This document shows positions 12,915 through 23,293 of a stretch of 64,000 nt of DNA, in pieces (positions within the stretch are counted from its first letter, which is position 1; every line of letters starts with the position of its first letter). The notes under the pieces were generated by a model. The model ran no database searches and was not told the DNA's origin. It saw nothing but the letters and a program-made list of their open reading frames with translations. A program made the position numbers and the translations under genes. This DNA comes from Amphirosellinia nigrospora (Eukaryota; Ascomycota; Sordariomycetes; Xylariales; Xylariaceae): the NCBI GenBank assembly GCA_004123355.1, contig SCHM01000005.1, positions 1,054,001 to 1,118,000 of the forward strand, in the 5' to 3' direction.

Positions 12915-12959
12915 GTGAAATACGTGTGGGATCCATGTGGCATTGTATTGCGCACTCAG

Positions 12960-13160
12960 CCAGATCCGTGTGACACAGAGCGGAGCGACTTTGACGATGA
13001 AGAACCCCCGAAATCCGGACTAGGTACCCACGGATCGAACTTCACAGACGTTATGAAAGCTCTTGAGCCCATGAAAGCGTCAGATAAAGGGCTAGTCGTT
13101 CAGATCAACGGTGATCAGCTGGTTCTTTGTACCCCTGTGTTAGCGACGGTTTTAGTTCCA
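12960..13160 (+). pseudogene. Fragment of a CACTA/Plavaka-like transposase (upstream part)
   Basis: In an open plus-strand frame starting at 12915, the peptide includes LGTHGSNFTDVMKALEPM and LVVQINGDQLVLCTPVLA. As I recall the family, this resembles the segment just upstream of the GDMPQQQ motif in ascomycete proteins related to Plavaka/CACTA DDE transposases. After about 13160 the match stops: the expected FIGDMPQQQ does not follow here but occurs on the opposite strand at about 13850. The piece is therefore detached and rearranged. Family assignment is from memory of the motif, not from a search. Confidence 0.45.
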
Positions 13161-13299
13161 ATGATCGAAGATTCGAAGGCCCAAAGCGTTCCGAACCAAA
13201 ATAAGGGACAATTCGATGCATGTCAAGCAAGAGGAACCGCTCGAAATCTCCCAGGGTAGTCAAGGACCCATGCAGTTACATCATGATTAGTGTCATGAA

Positions 13300-14045
13300 C
13301 CTACCCATGTATAGCAAGCACACGCTTCCGCCCGCAAGAAGTCGAAACCTGAAAAGGAGACTGGATAGCTGCCCAACCTGGCGGAAAGGGCATCTTGCGA
13401 AGGGCTCGGGCATACTCAACCATGTCTGAGGTTTCATGGCCTGACATATATTAGCGTTGCCCACAAGACACTGGGTGATCCAAACCTGATCGATAAGCAA
13501 TTGATGAAGCATTTTCGTAATGCTACTAAACTCCAAGTGTGGCGAGTTACTTGGGCGTGTTATGATAACATCAAGTGCTATGGCGATCTTAAACACTGCC
13601 GGGGGTTGTAGGGAGATGCCGAGCTCTGCGGATAAATTTTTCTTTGTAGCTTTGGTAGTTATCAACTCATCCAAAGCCCGCCTCTGACGAAGGGTCTTAG
13701 AATGACCTCGCGTATAGCCAACGATGTCGAAATCAAGGTTACCACGTCCAGACGACGAGATATCACAACCTCGACATCCTTTGTTAGCAGTAACGCCAAG
13801 CATCCCGGCGTTAAGCTGCTGTTGAGGCATATCGCCAATGAACGGCAACACATTGTTGTTTGTAGATATCTCAATCCATTCGCAGCAGGGGACAGCCGTA
13901 GTGCTTTCAGCGTACCAACGAGGTCGTCACACCTGTCCTTTATAGCGTCTTCGATCTTCTGAACCGAGATTTTTGCAGTGAACAAAAGCATTTGAAAAAC
14001 TTTGCGCCAAGGTTGAAAACGAGGGCAGATTATATAGTTGGGCAA
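13300..14045 (-). pseudogene. Decayed CACTA/Plavaka-like DDE transposase fragment
   Basis: Read on the minus strand from 14045, the peptide includes LPFIGDMPQQQLNAGM, a GCRGC cysteine pair, SSGRGNLDFDIVGY, PPAVFKIAIALDVIITRPS, HLEFSSITKMLHQLLID and, in another frame at about 13340-13410, EYARALRKMPFPPGWAAIQS. This order (GDMPQQQ, CRxC, GRGNLDFD, ALDxIxTRP, HxExS, then PFPPGW) matches a transposase-derived family common in ascomycetes. At least two frame changes (near 13860 and 13450) are needed, and no terminal repeats or complete catalytic core are visible. It is a relic; whether mutation or consensus errors broke it cannot be separated here. Confidence 0.55.
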
Positions 14046-16060
14046 GTGCGCGCTGTTGGTTTGGATATTATGTTTGAGGTTCGTGCCGATCGCATGAAAT
14101 CTGTGCTTTGTTGCCTTTCCGTTTATGCAGTCAGAAGGGCCGCCCGTATCAATGTTGCGTATCGGGTAGTAGTAGTAACTAGAACTTAAATCTCGTAAGT
14201 CATCTTTACTGGCTCAGTGGTGGAAAGTAATGCCGGTCCCAGAGGTAGGACTTGGTAATATTTTCCTTGTGTTGCTTGGTGGGATGAAGAATTGACTATC
14301 ATGTCATCAACAACTCCAGGTTAGTTGTTTCAGTTACGGCCTGAGCGATACTAACTGGGTCGTTATGGGCATAAACGCCGAGATTGTGAAATGTGAAGGC
14401 GCTATCCCTAGACGTTCATCCCCTGTGTACTGTGAACTTCTATGCTTCTTGCTCTTACTTATAGAACGCTATCTTACGATAACCCGCGACCGCTTTTGAT
14501 TCGCAGATAACTCCGGAAGTCAAGACTCTTCATATCGTGTTGACCAAGTCTTGACTTCCCTATAGATACCAACCCGTCGTCATCTAGTCCTGATTAAGGA
14601 CGTGCGGTGCACTCAAAGGGGCTCTTTAAGTACCCAGCGAGCAGCTTTGGGCAACTATCATTTATTTACTGTCGGATTCAGATGTCAAGGACGCGCAGGG
14701 TAAAGTTGGTCCATTTCCGTCAAGTACCCAGCTTTGCCCTATAGAAATTGCGGCGGGCTGAACTATACTCGAGACACATATCCTAAACGTTCTAAGACTG
14801 CCAAGCTTCGAGTAATTGATAGATCTTTCACAACAGACGTCGTGATAACTTGCAGTGTTTGTTGCCATTGCAAGCGGATATAGTATGCTTTTAGCAGAAA
14901 ACAAACATTGATGCTTGTGGATGCCGATAGTAATAGAAAGATGCAGTGATTATCTTTCCTTATACTCACCTTGGCGCATTTCCCCTTCGGCCGCGTGCGT
15001 TGTTGGGTGGTTGGGTTGCTTTGGCCTGAACACTATGGTGGCATGGCGAGCTATTTAGGTTTGATAGAGAGAACAATGGGTGGGTAGGCTAAGTAGTCGT
15101 TTGCCCTCAAACTCATGAAAAGTTTTCATAATTGGATGCTTCCTTGACAAACGCTTCGCAGGTGGCCGTGTTTTGTTTGAGGTCGTATTGATTTACATGA
15201 CTGTTTCTATATAGCAAACAGTTTTGTCCTCAACCCTCTTTGTAATGCGGGCCGCATATAACCTTGCCGCTTCCAGAGAAGGACAAATAAAATACACTAT
15301 CCTACATAACAGGCGATGAGTCCATGGAACTTGACCCAAGTTTATAGAGGATACGGCTTCATTTTGCATACAAATGTTGTGTTCTTGGCGTGGAAGCCGC
15401 TGGGACTGGAGGCTTTGGCATCCGAAACGAGTTCCCTAGGCGACATTGACGTGACCTTACCCTACGAAACTTAGACATGATTGTTGATTAAGTTCATTTT
15501 CGCATAGTCGCCATGATTGGAATAATTAAAGTGAAAATACAAGTCATAGACCCGAGACAATGCTTAGCACTTTTTATTGCTTTCTCTCTAGTCCTGATCA
15601 CTGCTATAAATCAACAGGGCACCAGTGACGACATAAACTGGGTCAGGTATATGACATCATTGCTACGAGAATATACGCCGTTCATAGGCTAACAAGATAT
15701 TGTATTTCTTTTCTTTTCTGAAGTTCGTTCTAACAAAACGCAGGCCCTCATAAATTCCTTGTTGTTCCTCATATCTTCCTTTCTCATCTTCCGCGGACTG
15801 ACCGATGCGATCGCGACTGGCTCGCTTAAAGGTTGTCGATGAAGTCAACATCGTTGCCGTCGTTCAGCCAGAGCCGAGTCCAAAGTCGAGATCGAAACCG
15901 AGCTGTCTCTAGTGCTCAATTCGCCGTTCAAGCCGACGCGATGATCATCACGAGGCGCCAGTAATCTTCCGATTCCTTGACCTAGAAACTCGAGGCAGCA
16001 TCCGGCTCAGAGTAATGGAACATCACCGATGGACCAGCCGTGGAAGAGCACGGTGCTCAT
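14046..16060. other. Gene-poor spacer
   Basis: No supported gene. It contains a 13-bp inverted repeat at 14515-14559. A minus-strand open frame at about 15663-15851 could belong to the 3' end of the zinc-finger gene or be chance. I see nothing else. Confidence 0.45.
14515..14559. repeat. 13-bp perfect inverted repeat with 19-bp spacer
   Basis: GGAAGTCAAGACT (14515-14527) is matched by AGTCTTGACTTCC (14547-14559). The core CAAGAC...GTCTTG is exact. It could be a dimeric operator-like site or a relic of a small inverted-repeat element; no adjacent gene start is identified. Confidence 0.8.
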
Positions 16061-16842
16061 TCAGACATCTGCTGAGGAAACGTACGGGCCGACATCTTCC
16101 GCACCCTTGTACGGGCAAGGGGCGTACCATTGTGTTCCCTGGTGAGCGACAATGTTGAGGCCAGACATAGTTTGGTGCTCAACAGGAGTGAAAGCGGTCA
16201 CTTGTGTGTGGTGCTTCGGTTGGATCTCGGCCGCGGGCTGGGCTCGACTTCGCCTTGCGGCCAATGCTGGGGCTCTGGCTGCTCTACAGTCTCCTGTCCT
16301 TGCTTATGGGTTGTTCGAAGATGCTGCTTCAGATGCTCGGGACGAAGGCCTTGATACTTTGTACACACAGGACAGGAATATTTTCGGTCCGGGCTTGTTT
16401 TCTCTTTCACGTGACGGTTCAAGGAATCGAGGCGAGTGTATCGGGCACCACATAGGCATCCGTATGGGGGATGGCGTTCCTGTTGCCCATGTCTTCGTAG
16501 TTCGGCTTCGTTCATACAAGGGGTAAAGCACATGCAGCAGCCACTGTCCCGCTCCGACCAATCGCAGTCAGCCAAATGGGAAAAAAAAAATCCCTTACCG
16601 CTGCCCATGGCCCCCAATGCGGCCATGAGAAACAGCAGTTGGCTGATTATCATTATCACCCATCCCATTTGCGAATGGCGTATCATTGCGGCTGAGCTGC
16701 AGCTCAGGCCCCGGTATTGCGTTGTACCCAGTCATGGTGTGCGAACTTGGGGTTTTGCACGGTGACGAATAGGCGGTTGTCATTGGTCAAAGAGTCCACA
16801 AGAGATGAGAGCTTGTTGAGTGGTTGAGGAGGGTAACTCCAT
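16061..16842 (-). CDS. C2H2-type zinc-finger protein
   Basis: Probable nuclear DNA-binding protein. Certain coding sequence runs from an ATG at 16783 to 16599, then, after a 55-bp intron (GTAAGG...GGACAG), from 16543 to 16198. Three fingers or finger-like modules follow the junction: CCMCFTPC...RRHGQQERH, CLCGARYTRLDSLNRH, and CPVCTKYQGLRPEHLKQHLR. A Gln/Pro-rich tail follows. Upstream, an open frame from 16842 (MELPSSTTQQALISCGLFDQ) ends in a TGA overlapping the 16783 ATG. Downstream, coding-like sequence continues in another frame to 16061 (AFTPVEHQTMSGLNIVAHQG). One restored base at each place gives a 242-aa protein, matching the error type elsewhere in the window. Target genes are unknown. 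Confidence 0.65.
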
Positions 16843-16929
16843 ACTCTTGTGCTTGCGTAGCTAGGGAAAAAATGAGTTAGAATGTGGTACATGGTGATAC
16901 TTTCACCTTACTGAGAGGGTAGTAGGGTG

Positions 16930-16997
16930 TAGGGTGAATAGGGCGGTAGGGTGAATAGGGCGGTAGGGTGAATAGGGTGGTAGGGTGAATAGGGTGG
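16930..16997. repeat. Minisatellite: four 17-bp units, telomere-like
   Basis: Four head-to-tail copies of TAGGGTGAATAGGGYGG (16930-16946, 16947-16963, 16964-16980, 16981-16997) differ only at one C/T position. Each unit contains TAGGG twice, as in the fungal telomere repeat TTAGGG. A partial copy precedes the array. It lies about 90 bp upstream of the zinc-finger gene's first ATG, so it could provide binding sites for a telomere-repeat-type factor, or be a neutral slippage array. Confidence 0.9.
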
Positions 16998-18334
16998 AGG
17001 ACATGCAGGTTATGTTGGACCTACCTCATCAGAACCATCGGCCACCTTCAAACTTTTGCCCCTAATCTTGAGCACCATTAAGTGTTATTGGGCTGTAAAT
17101 GTGTTCGGGCGTAGCACTTGCTTGTGTCGCTGCGCCAGCGGAACATGCTGTGACCTCGCGATACTCTGGCTTTTGAAGGCCAGTCCCATGTTTGAGATTA
17201 TTGTATGTCACCTCTTTCGAGTGTTATGTGTAAGGATCATTCGTTCTATCGTCGTAACCTAGTGGGGGAAAGGATGCTGCGGCCTCGTCAATTCCCCAGT
17301 GGGATTGGCAGTTGCATTGTCGTGTCTGCAGGCATCCGAGGAGGTACATATCATCGCCCTAAAGGGGGGAACTGAACTGTTAACACAATTCGATCTACCG
17401 CATCCCGCGTATTACGCAACAAGACAATGTCAACTGTATTCCGAAAATGGATCATCATCTACTACGAGGTTCGAACCAGCGCGACGTAACGATCCATCCG
17501 TGGGCAAAGAGGTGGAAAGGCGTAAAGGACACACTCACTTGATAAACTCACTTGGTTCATCCGATTAAGGCTGAGCTCAAACTATCTGATTTCACTCTTC
17601 TTCTCAGCAAGCTTCTAAGTAAATCTAAATATAGCGGAAATAGTACTAAAATTATATAAAAAACAGATAAAAACACGACCCGTAGACTCGCCAGCTCTAG
17701 AGCTGTTCAAAGTGAAGTCTGCCACGGCAAAGGTGTTCGCCAAACTTTTCAACAAGTTGGAATCTCGCGATATCACGCTATTAGACAACAATTCTGAGGC
17801 TATTTTAAACATCAACACTGGATTGCACGACCACCCGAGTGGGCATTGACGACGGGATTCTACCTCGGAGAATTAGGAGGAAAGACGGAACTAGTTAAAG
17901 AGCTGGCTCGGCAGTTAGAATACAATTCAAAAAGAGGAAACAATGAAAGAGAACTGCCACGGGTGAATAAAGATGTGTCAGCTTAACAATTAAAATATGA
18001 AAATGTCATGGAAGATTACCCCGTAAAGAGAATATAAGAGTTTAAGATTGTGAACTGTGAGGTTTATAATCTGGTGGATGGCTTACTTGTAGCTAATTGG
18101 TCTAAAAAAAGGCCTTTTACATTTTGTAGGGGTTCTCTGCCTAAATTTTCTCCATGCTAATTTTTGTATGGGCGCCGATTCCTTTCCCCCTTTCTACTAT
18201 GACCTACATGATGACATGTGTCCCTCTCCTCAAACATGACCTGGTGGTATCAAAAAAGCAGATTCTAGTTTGGCTCCATAAACGCCTTCCAATGCATATG
18301 ATAGAGCGAAATAAGCGAGCGCGCCTCAGCCAAA
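16998..18334. other. Spacer without recognised gene
   Basis: Contains a plus-strand open frame (17299-17568) and a coding-like stretch near 17700-17810 (VFAKLFNKLESRDITLLDNN) that I cannot assign. AT-rich toward 17900-18150. No RNA gene or repeat seen. Confidence 0.4.
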
Positions 18335-19542
18335 TCAGCCCCTTCCCTGGAGCATCATATTAGCATCCCATAGCAGTATTCGCTCGTCCCACCCAGCCGT
18401 TGCAACCCAACCGCCACACCAAAAAGACACCAGTCGACTCCGGTCACGAACTCCGTATGTCTATTCATGATCCCGAGCTGTAGGCCCGGCTTTACGGGAG
18501 AGCTCTGGTCGGGGCCATGGTGGAGCCGTCTGTCCATAGTCGGACTGTCATGTCATAACTGGCGCTGAGCAAGAGATGTCGGCGGCGTGAGGACTCCAGG
18601 CGAGCCTTCGCACGGCGTATTCGTGACCCATCATGATGGACGCGGGCCCCCCTGTCGGGTTTCTGATATCGAAGGTCCTTATTACCCGGTCCACACCCCC
18701 TGTTGCTATAACTGTGTCCCTATACTTGTTCCAGTCATGGGTCAATATCTCGGCTGGCATGGAGGGAGGTGAGATACCCGGGGGCATCGGCACTGTTGGG
18801 GCTGATGGACCGGTATCTTGGCGGTAAGGTGGTATTGAGCGTTAACAGGCGTGCGAAGGTCGAATATACGGAGGTGCGAATCGGTCGAAACGGCCGAGAT
18901 GATATTTGGGTTCGAGGGACAGTACGAAGTGCTATAGGTACAATTACCGACTGGGAGCGTCCTGAGAGACTCTTTCCTGGCCGGCGACCACTATGAAGTA
19001 GTTTGCATTAGCTTTACAACGAAGTATACACATCACGACAACGAGCGGAGAAAAGATGCCCGTACAATTTTTACGGTCCCGTCCCACGAACTCGAGGCAA
19101 AGGTGTCTTTAGTAACGGGACTCCAAGCGACAGCATAGGCCTCCCGCTTGTGCTCGTGGAAGTTCATGACAGGGAACTCGTTGACATTCACGTCGTAGAG
19201 CTTAATGGACCCATCGCCGCAAGCGGCCAGTAGCTGGTTCTCGTTAATCTCGGACCAGGCGAGGTCATACTGGGCATCGTTGGTGTCGAAGCTGCGACGG
19301 CGGGGTTAGCAATGCTATGCTACGATGGGCGTGTGCCGCCGTACACGCGAGGACAAACGCGTCGCATACGTCTTTTCTACTTGGATACCCTGGGGTCCCA
19401 GCCCCAGGCAGAAGAGCCGGCCGTTGCCCACGATGCCATAGTTCGCGGCGGATGCGACAGCGATGCGCGAGTCGTAGTAGGGCGAGTATTTGACGGCGTA
19501 GGGGTTGAAGCCAGCTGTGCGGAATTCTAGCATGGAAGCCAT
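18335..19542 (-). CDS. PEX7: Peroxin 7, WD40 receptor for PTS2 import
   Basis: Cytosolic receptor that carries PTS2-tagged matrix proteins (such as thiolase) to peroxisomes. Exons are 19542-19370, 19291-19066 and 18990-18335, with introns of 78 and 75 bp. The N-terminus (MLEFRTAGFNPYAVKYSPYY) is typical of Pex7. WD repeats follow: AVAWSPVTKDTFASSSWDGT, CPSNPNIISAVSTDSHLRIF, ILTHDWNKYRDTVIATGGVD, RLAWSPHAAD, and last WVATAGWDERILLWD. Four one-base losses in exon 3 (near 18820, 18575, 18497 and 18414) break the frame. Restoring them gives 352 aa, the normal length, with every WD repeat intact. No change falls in a splice site or start codon, so I read this as a functional gene with sequence errors. 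Confidence 0.9.
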
Positions 19543-20360
19543 TGTTTTATGCTTTCTCTGTGCGCCGGCTGAGGGTCTATCAGACCATGTCTATGGCTGG
19601 GGATACACCTCACATTCAAGGAGCTGAGTTGAGGTGACTATTTTTTTTTAAGGAAGTCAATTACATGCGCAGTAGGATGGGAGCTGCTATGCCGGTGATC
19701 GAGGCACGAACGTGGGGCCTCGGCTATCGCTGTCACCCAGGTCTGATTTCGACACATGAGTTTTCACTATCTACACATGAAACTAGCCGTTTTAAGCAAC
19801 AGAATGGCCACACTACCTACTCTTCGAGTTAGTCCTATGGCTTTATATTAGATACTATATAGATTTTAATACTTTAATACAGTATTAAATATAACTATTA
19901 TAAAATAGTTAAGCAATAATTTTTCTTATTTTTTAAAATATTTATATAAATATCTACGGTCGAAAATAACGTTATTTGTATGTTAATGTGGGCCTGCACT
20001 TCGTCGGGGCCTGGCAATCTAATATGATTGATTGGCCTATCGCAGTGTGGTTACCGAATGCGGCTAGTTTCATGTGTAGATAGTGAAAACTCATGTGTCG
20101 AAATCAGACCTGGCTGTCACCTGCTGGAATATTAGGTACCTAGACTGTGGAGGCGGGGGTCACCTCGCCCCCTTATGCCGTTACTGCTATACGCCCTATT
20201 AGTCTTGGTATTGAGCCCTTCCAATTGCGTTATTGGTCACTTAGAAAGCCATCAGATGTCTCTGTCTACCTCTAAGTACTTTATGGAGAAGCTATATAAA
20301 GCTCACACATCCCGTTACAAAGCACCATGAATGACATATTATCTTCAGTTAGCTTATATG
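19543..20360. other. Divergent spacer between PEX7 and the AlkB-like gene
   Basis: Both genes point away from this spacer, and a complete MITE (19738-20112) occupies most of it. The remaining sequence beside the AlkB-like start includes a partial GGTACCTAG motif at about 20133. Confidence 0.6.
19738..20112. mobile_element. MITE with 52-bp terminal inverted repeats and 9-bp target duplication
   Basis: The left end starts CAGGTCTGATTTCGACACAT and its first 52 bases are repeated, perfectly inverted, at the right end (20061-20112). GCTGTCACC flanks it directly on both sides (19729-19737 and 20113-20121). The 375-bp element has an AT-rich interior with no open reading frame, so it is non-autonomous. 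A 9-bp target duplication is characteristic of Mutator-like (MULE) transposases, so a MULE in the genome probably mobilised it. Perfect arms and perfect target copies indicate recent insertion. It lies about 195 bp from the PEX7 start and 250 bp from the AlkB-like start. Confidence 0.93.
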
Positions 20361-21979
20361 ATGGATGCTTTTCTAAGAGGCGCAAAGCGCAAGTCATCCG
20401 ATGCCGTGCAAGAATTGACTCGGGATGACGATGACGACGACACGACTGAGGTGAAGCTCGCCATGCTTGCCTCTTTATTTCCGGGCATGTCCCAGGAGAT
20501 ACACTTTGATACTCTTCTAACAAATGATGGATCCGTTGACCAGTCCGCTTCCTCTCTACGCGATGGCCAGAAACAACTGAAGAAGCCTCACAATCCCACC
20601 ACCGTAGGGTCTCAGACGTCGCTAAGGTCCTTCACGTCTAAGACTTCCGTAAACGAAGGAGCTGGGGTAGCCAAAAAGGCGAAGTTGCTGTCTAAAAAGG
20701 GGGCTACACTTTATCTTTACGATCCGCAAGATGTCGCCGATCATACGCCGTGTACTATTATTCACAACTTTCTCCCCCATGAGGAGGCCAACGAGCTACT
20801 CCGAGAACTGCTAGAAGAATCGAAGACTTTTGAGAAAGCTACCTTTAAGCTCTTCGACAATATTGTGCAAAGTCCACATACATCCAGTTTTACCTAGCGA
20901 CCGAGGCCGAAGTGAACATGCAGAAGCATGAGTATTACTATTACGGGGACGTTTGGCGGTAAGTTCAATACTTTGTAACCCCAATTATGAACTAAGTATT
21001 TCAGACTATGCCGAAAGTATAATATTATGTTTTCATCACCTTCTAGGCTCTGATCTAAGCTATAGATGTATCTACTAACTTGCAGCAGGATGTCCGAAGA
21101 ATCACACCTCAACTTCTTCGGGTGAGGCCTAAAGTACAAGAAGCGGTAAATACAGAGATACAAACCCGCACCAAGACTCACTATCCCGGGGGCAAAAAGT
21201 TGAGATACCAATGCCCCGATGAATGGATACCAAATGCAGCCTTTGTGAATTGCTATAATGGACCTCAAGAATCCGTGGGCTACCACAGTGATCATCTTAC
21301 ATACCTTGGCCCCAGAGCCGTCATTGGCTCGTTATCCCTAGGTGTGGCACGGGAGTTCCGTGTTCGTCGTATAGTCCCCAAAGACGCCGATAATAACCTC
21401 ATAGAGGATCCCGACGCGCAGGGACAGATCTCTATTCACTTGCCACACAACTCCCTACTAGTTATGCATGCCGAGATGCAAGAGGAGTGGAAACATAGCA
21501 TTACGCCTGCCCAAGCTATCGATCCTCACCCCGTAGCTGGTAATCGCCGGATTAACGTCACTTACCGATCATATAAATCAAACTTTCATCCCAAATTCAC
21601 GCCACGATGCAAATGCAACCTCCCTGCCATCCTCAGAACCGTACAGCGAAAGAAAGATAGTTGGGGAAAGTACTTCTGGAGTAAGCTCTCTGTTCATTAA
21701 TATCCCAGCTGAAGAGTACTATTCTATCTCTCAGTTTCTTCATTAGGCGGTCTACAACACCTTTCATCAAGCGCTGATCCAAATGTGTGATAGTGTGCCA
21801 TCGTGGTAATGTTCCTGGAAAGGAGAAATGCTCGTTCTTTCCAATGGGCAGACTTCGATGACGATGGAATACCCAGCTGGGATAAAGCACGATATAGGAA
21901 GAGCAGCGCACCGGAAGGTCAGGAACCTATTGTAAACCCGCTAGAGAAACAGCAACCGATAACAACTATAGAGCAATAA
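20361..21979 (+). CDS. AlkB-like Fe(II)/2-oxoglutarate dioxygenase with CUE and GRF zinc-finger domains
   Basis: Predicted oxidative demethylase that repairs alkylated DNA or RNA bases. Exons 20361-20958, 21086-21680 and 21794-21979. The N-terminal part has a CUE-like motif (LAMLASLFPGMSQEIHFDTL) ending in SVDQSASSL. The AlkB core includes the Fe ligands HSD in ESVGYHSDHLTYLGPRAV, the distal His in WKHSITPAQ, and the 2-oxoglutarate-binding RRINVTYR. The C-terminal GRF-type zinc finger runs RCKCNLPAILRT, then KYFWMCHRGN, KCSFFQWADF, bridged by intron 2. Breaks: a T run near 20888 (one T short), a G run at the first donor (20958), and an extra C at 21841. The start at 20361 is the second of two adjacent ATGs. 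The CUE domain suggests a ubiquitin link to the repair. Repair of alkylation damage is inferred from the family. Confidence 0.88.
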
Positions 21980-22094
21980 ATTGAGGCTTCAAGCACGCTA
22001 CTTGCCCTCTGCTGGGGTGACCGATTGGATTGTTATTCCTAGATACATGATTTAACGATACTTTATCCTAGCACCCCGCCATCCGCGCCCTGAT

Positions 22095-23293
22095 CTATGG
22101 CTCAGCATATCCTGGCTTGATGAAGTTATAGCCGTCGAACTGGTTCGGGCTCAAATCCTTGACATCCATGTCATCGAGAACCCGCAGGTTGAAGGCCTTG
22201 TGCTGTTTAGCACTGTCGTACCATTTTCTGCTGGCATCGTCCATCCCAGCAATCTGCTCCTCGGTGAGCTTTACCGCCTCTGAAAACATCGCGACGCCGC
22301 AGGTCTTGCAAAACAATTTGGACGCCGCCTTCTTGCCGAAGAGATATTCTTGGAGGTTTTCCCTCCCTTCGATCACGAACTGCGCGTGGGGCGGGTAGAT
22401 CCACGTAGCACCATACTATATCATTCGTCCGAGTCAGCCATACCAGACATCTTTTTTTTTTGAGAGAGAGAGTATGGGACAATTTTGGGTTATGGGGTTT
22501 GTTTGTACTCACCCTGCTGCAGATGCTGCAGTTGCATTCCAGCAACCCTTTGGTGTCCTTGTTGATAGGCTTCGATTTCAGGGCGACGGTCACAGCACCG
22601 CAATGGCAGCCGCCGGTATAGACTTGGCCGTCCTCGACATCTACTGTCGGTTCGGACCTGTGAATTTAGGGACTTCGTATGTTGAAGGAGGGCTTTCCCG
22701 TCAAAGCTAAATGAAACATATGAGCAAGAAGAACCTAGAAAGAGAATGAAGGTTCATAGTGTCTTACGGTTTGCGATCAAGTTTCCAGACATCGACTTGG
22801 CCATGTTGGAAAGTACGAATCTGAACATTCATCAGTTATCTAAACCCACCATTGCGCTCCGGTGTATGAATTGGTGTCGCCTACATTGAATGCGTTGTCT
22901 GGTAGCTTGTCCTCGCCATCCTTGGGGGGAGTCAGATGCCCGACAGCCATGAGCGAGACTCCACATGTAGGGCAAAACTAGAGACTCTCCATCAGCGCCT
23001 TTCATTCACTACAATTCCACGCCGTCCTATGCTTGCTATGCTGGTTATAATGTGAACGAACCTTGTGAGTAAACTTGTTCGTGTTGAAGGTGTACTCGGT
23101 CAGCGTCGACGGGCTTCCTTGATGAACTTGACATCGCTGGGCTTCGGAAACGCCCAGATGGCCGCCTTCTTGTAGCAGATGCTGCAGTTGCACTCGGTCG
23201 CCTGCTTGATCCGGGCAGAGTGATCTCGTAGACGAACGCGGCGCAGTGGCAGTTGCCACGATAGGTCTTGAGTGGCGCTGTTTGCTCGGCCAT
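22095..23293 (-). CDS. Protein with two tandem GFA (CENP-V/S-glutathione synthase-like) domains
   Basis: GFA domains are zinc-binding folds found in glutathione-dependent formaldehyde-activating proteins; the biological role of most fungal members is unknown. Five exons: 23293-23062, 22977-22885, 22820-22768, 22657-22513 and 22415-22095. Domain 1 has the cysteine triplet sites NCHCAAFVYE, ECNCSICYK and FCPTCGVSL; domain 2 has GCHCGAVTVA, ECNCSICSR and FCKTCGVAMF. The linker reads RTFQHGQVDVWKLDRKP. Two one-base losses in exon 1 (near 23211 and 23110) break the frame; restored, it encodes 281 aa. The matching GCHC...CNCSIC...C(P/K)TCG pattern shows that both copies keep the metal ligands. It ends 116 bp from the convergent AlkB-like gene. 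Its substrate cannot be named. Confidence 0.85.

Noticed and set aside
18335-19542. PEX7 as a pseudogene because of four frame breaks
   Set aside because: Adding one base at each site restores all WD repeats and the normal length, splice sites are intact, and the same kind of break affects essential genes in the window.
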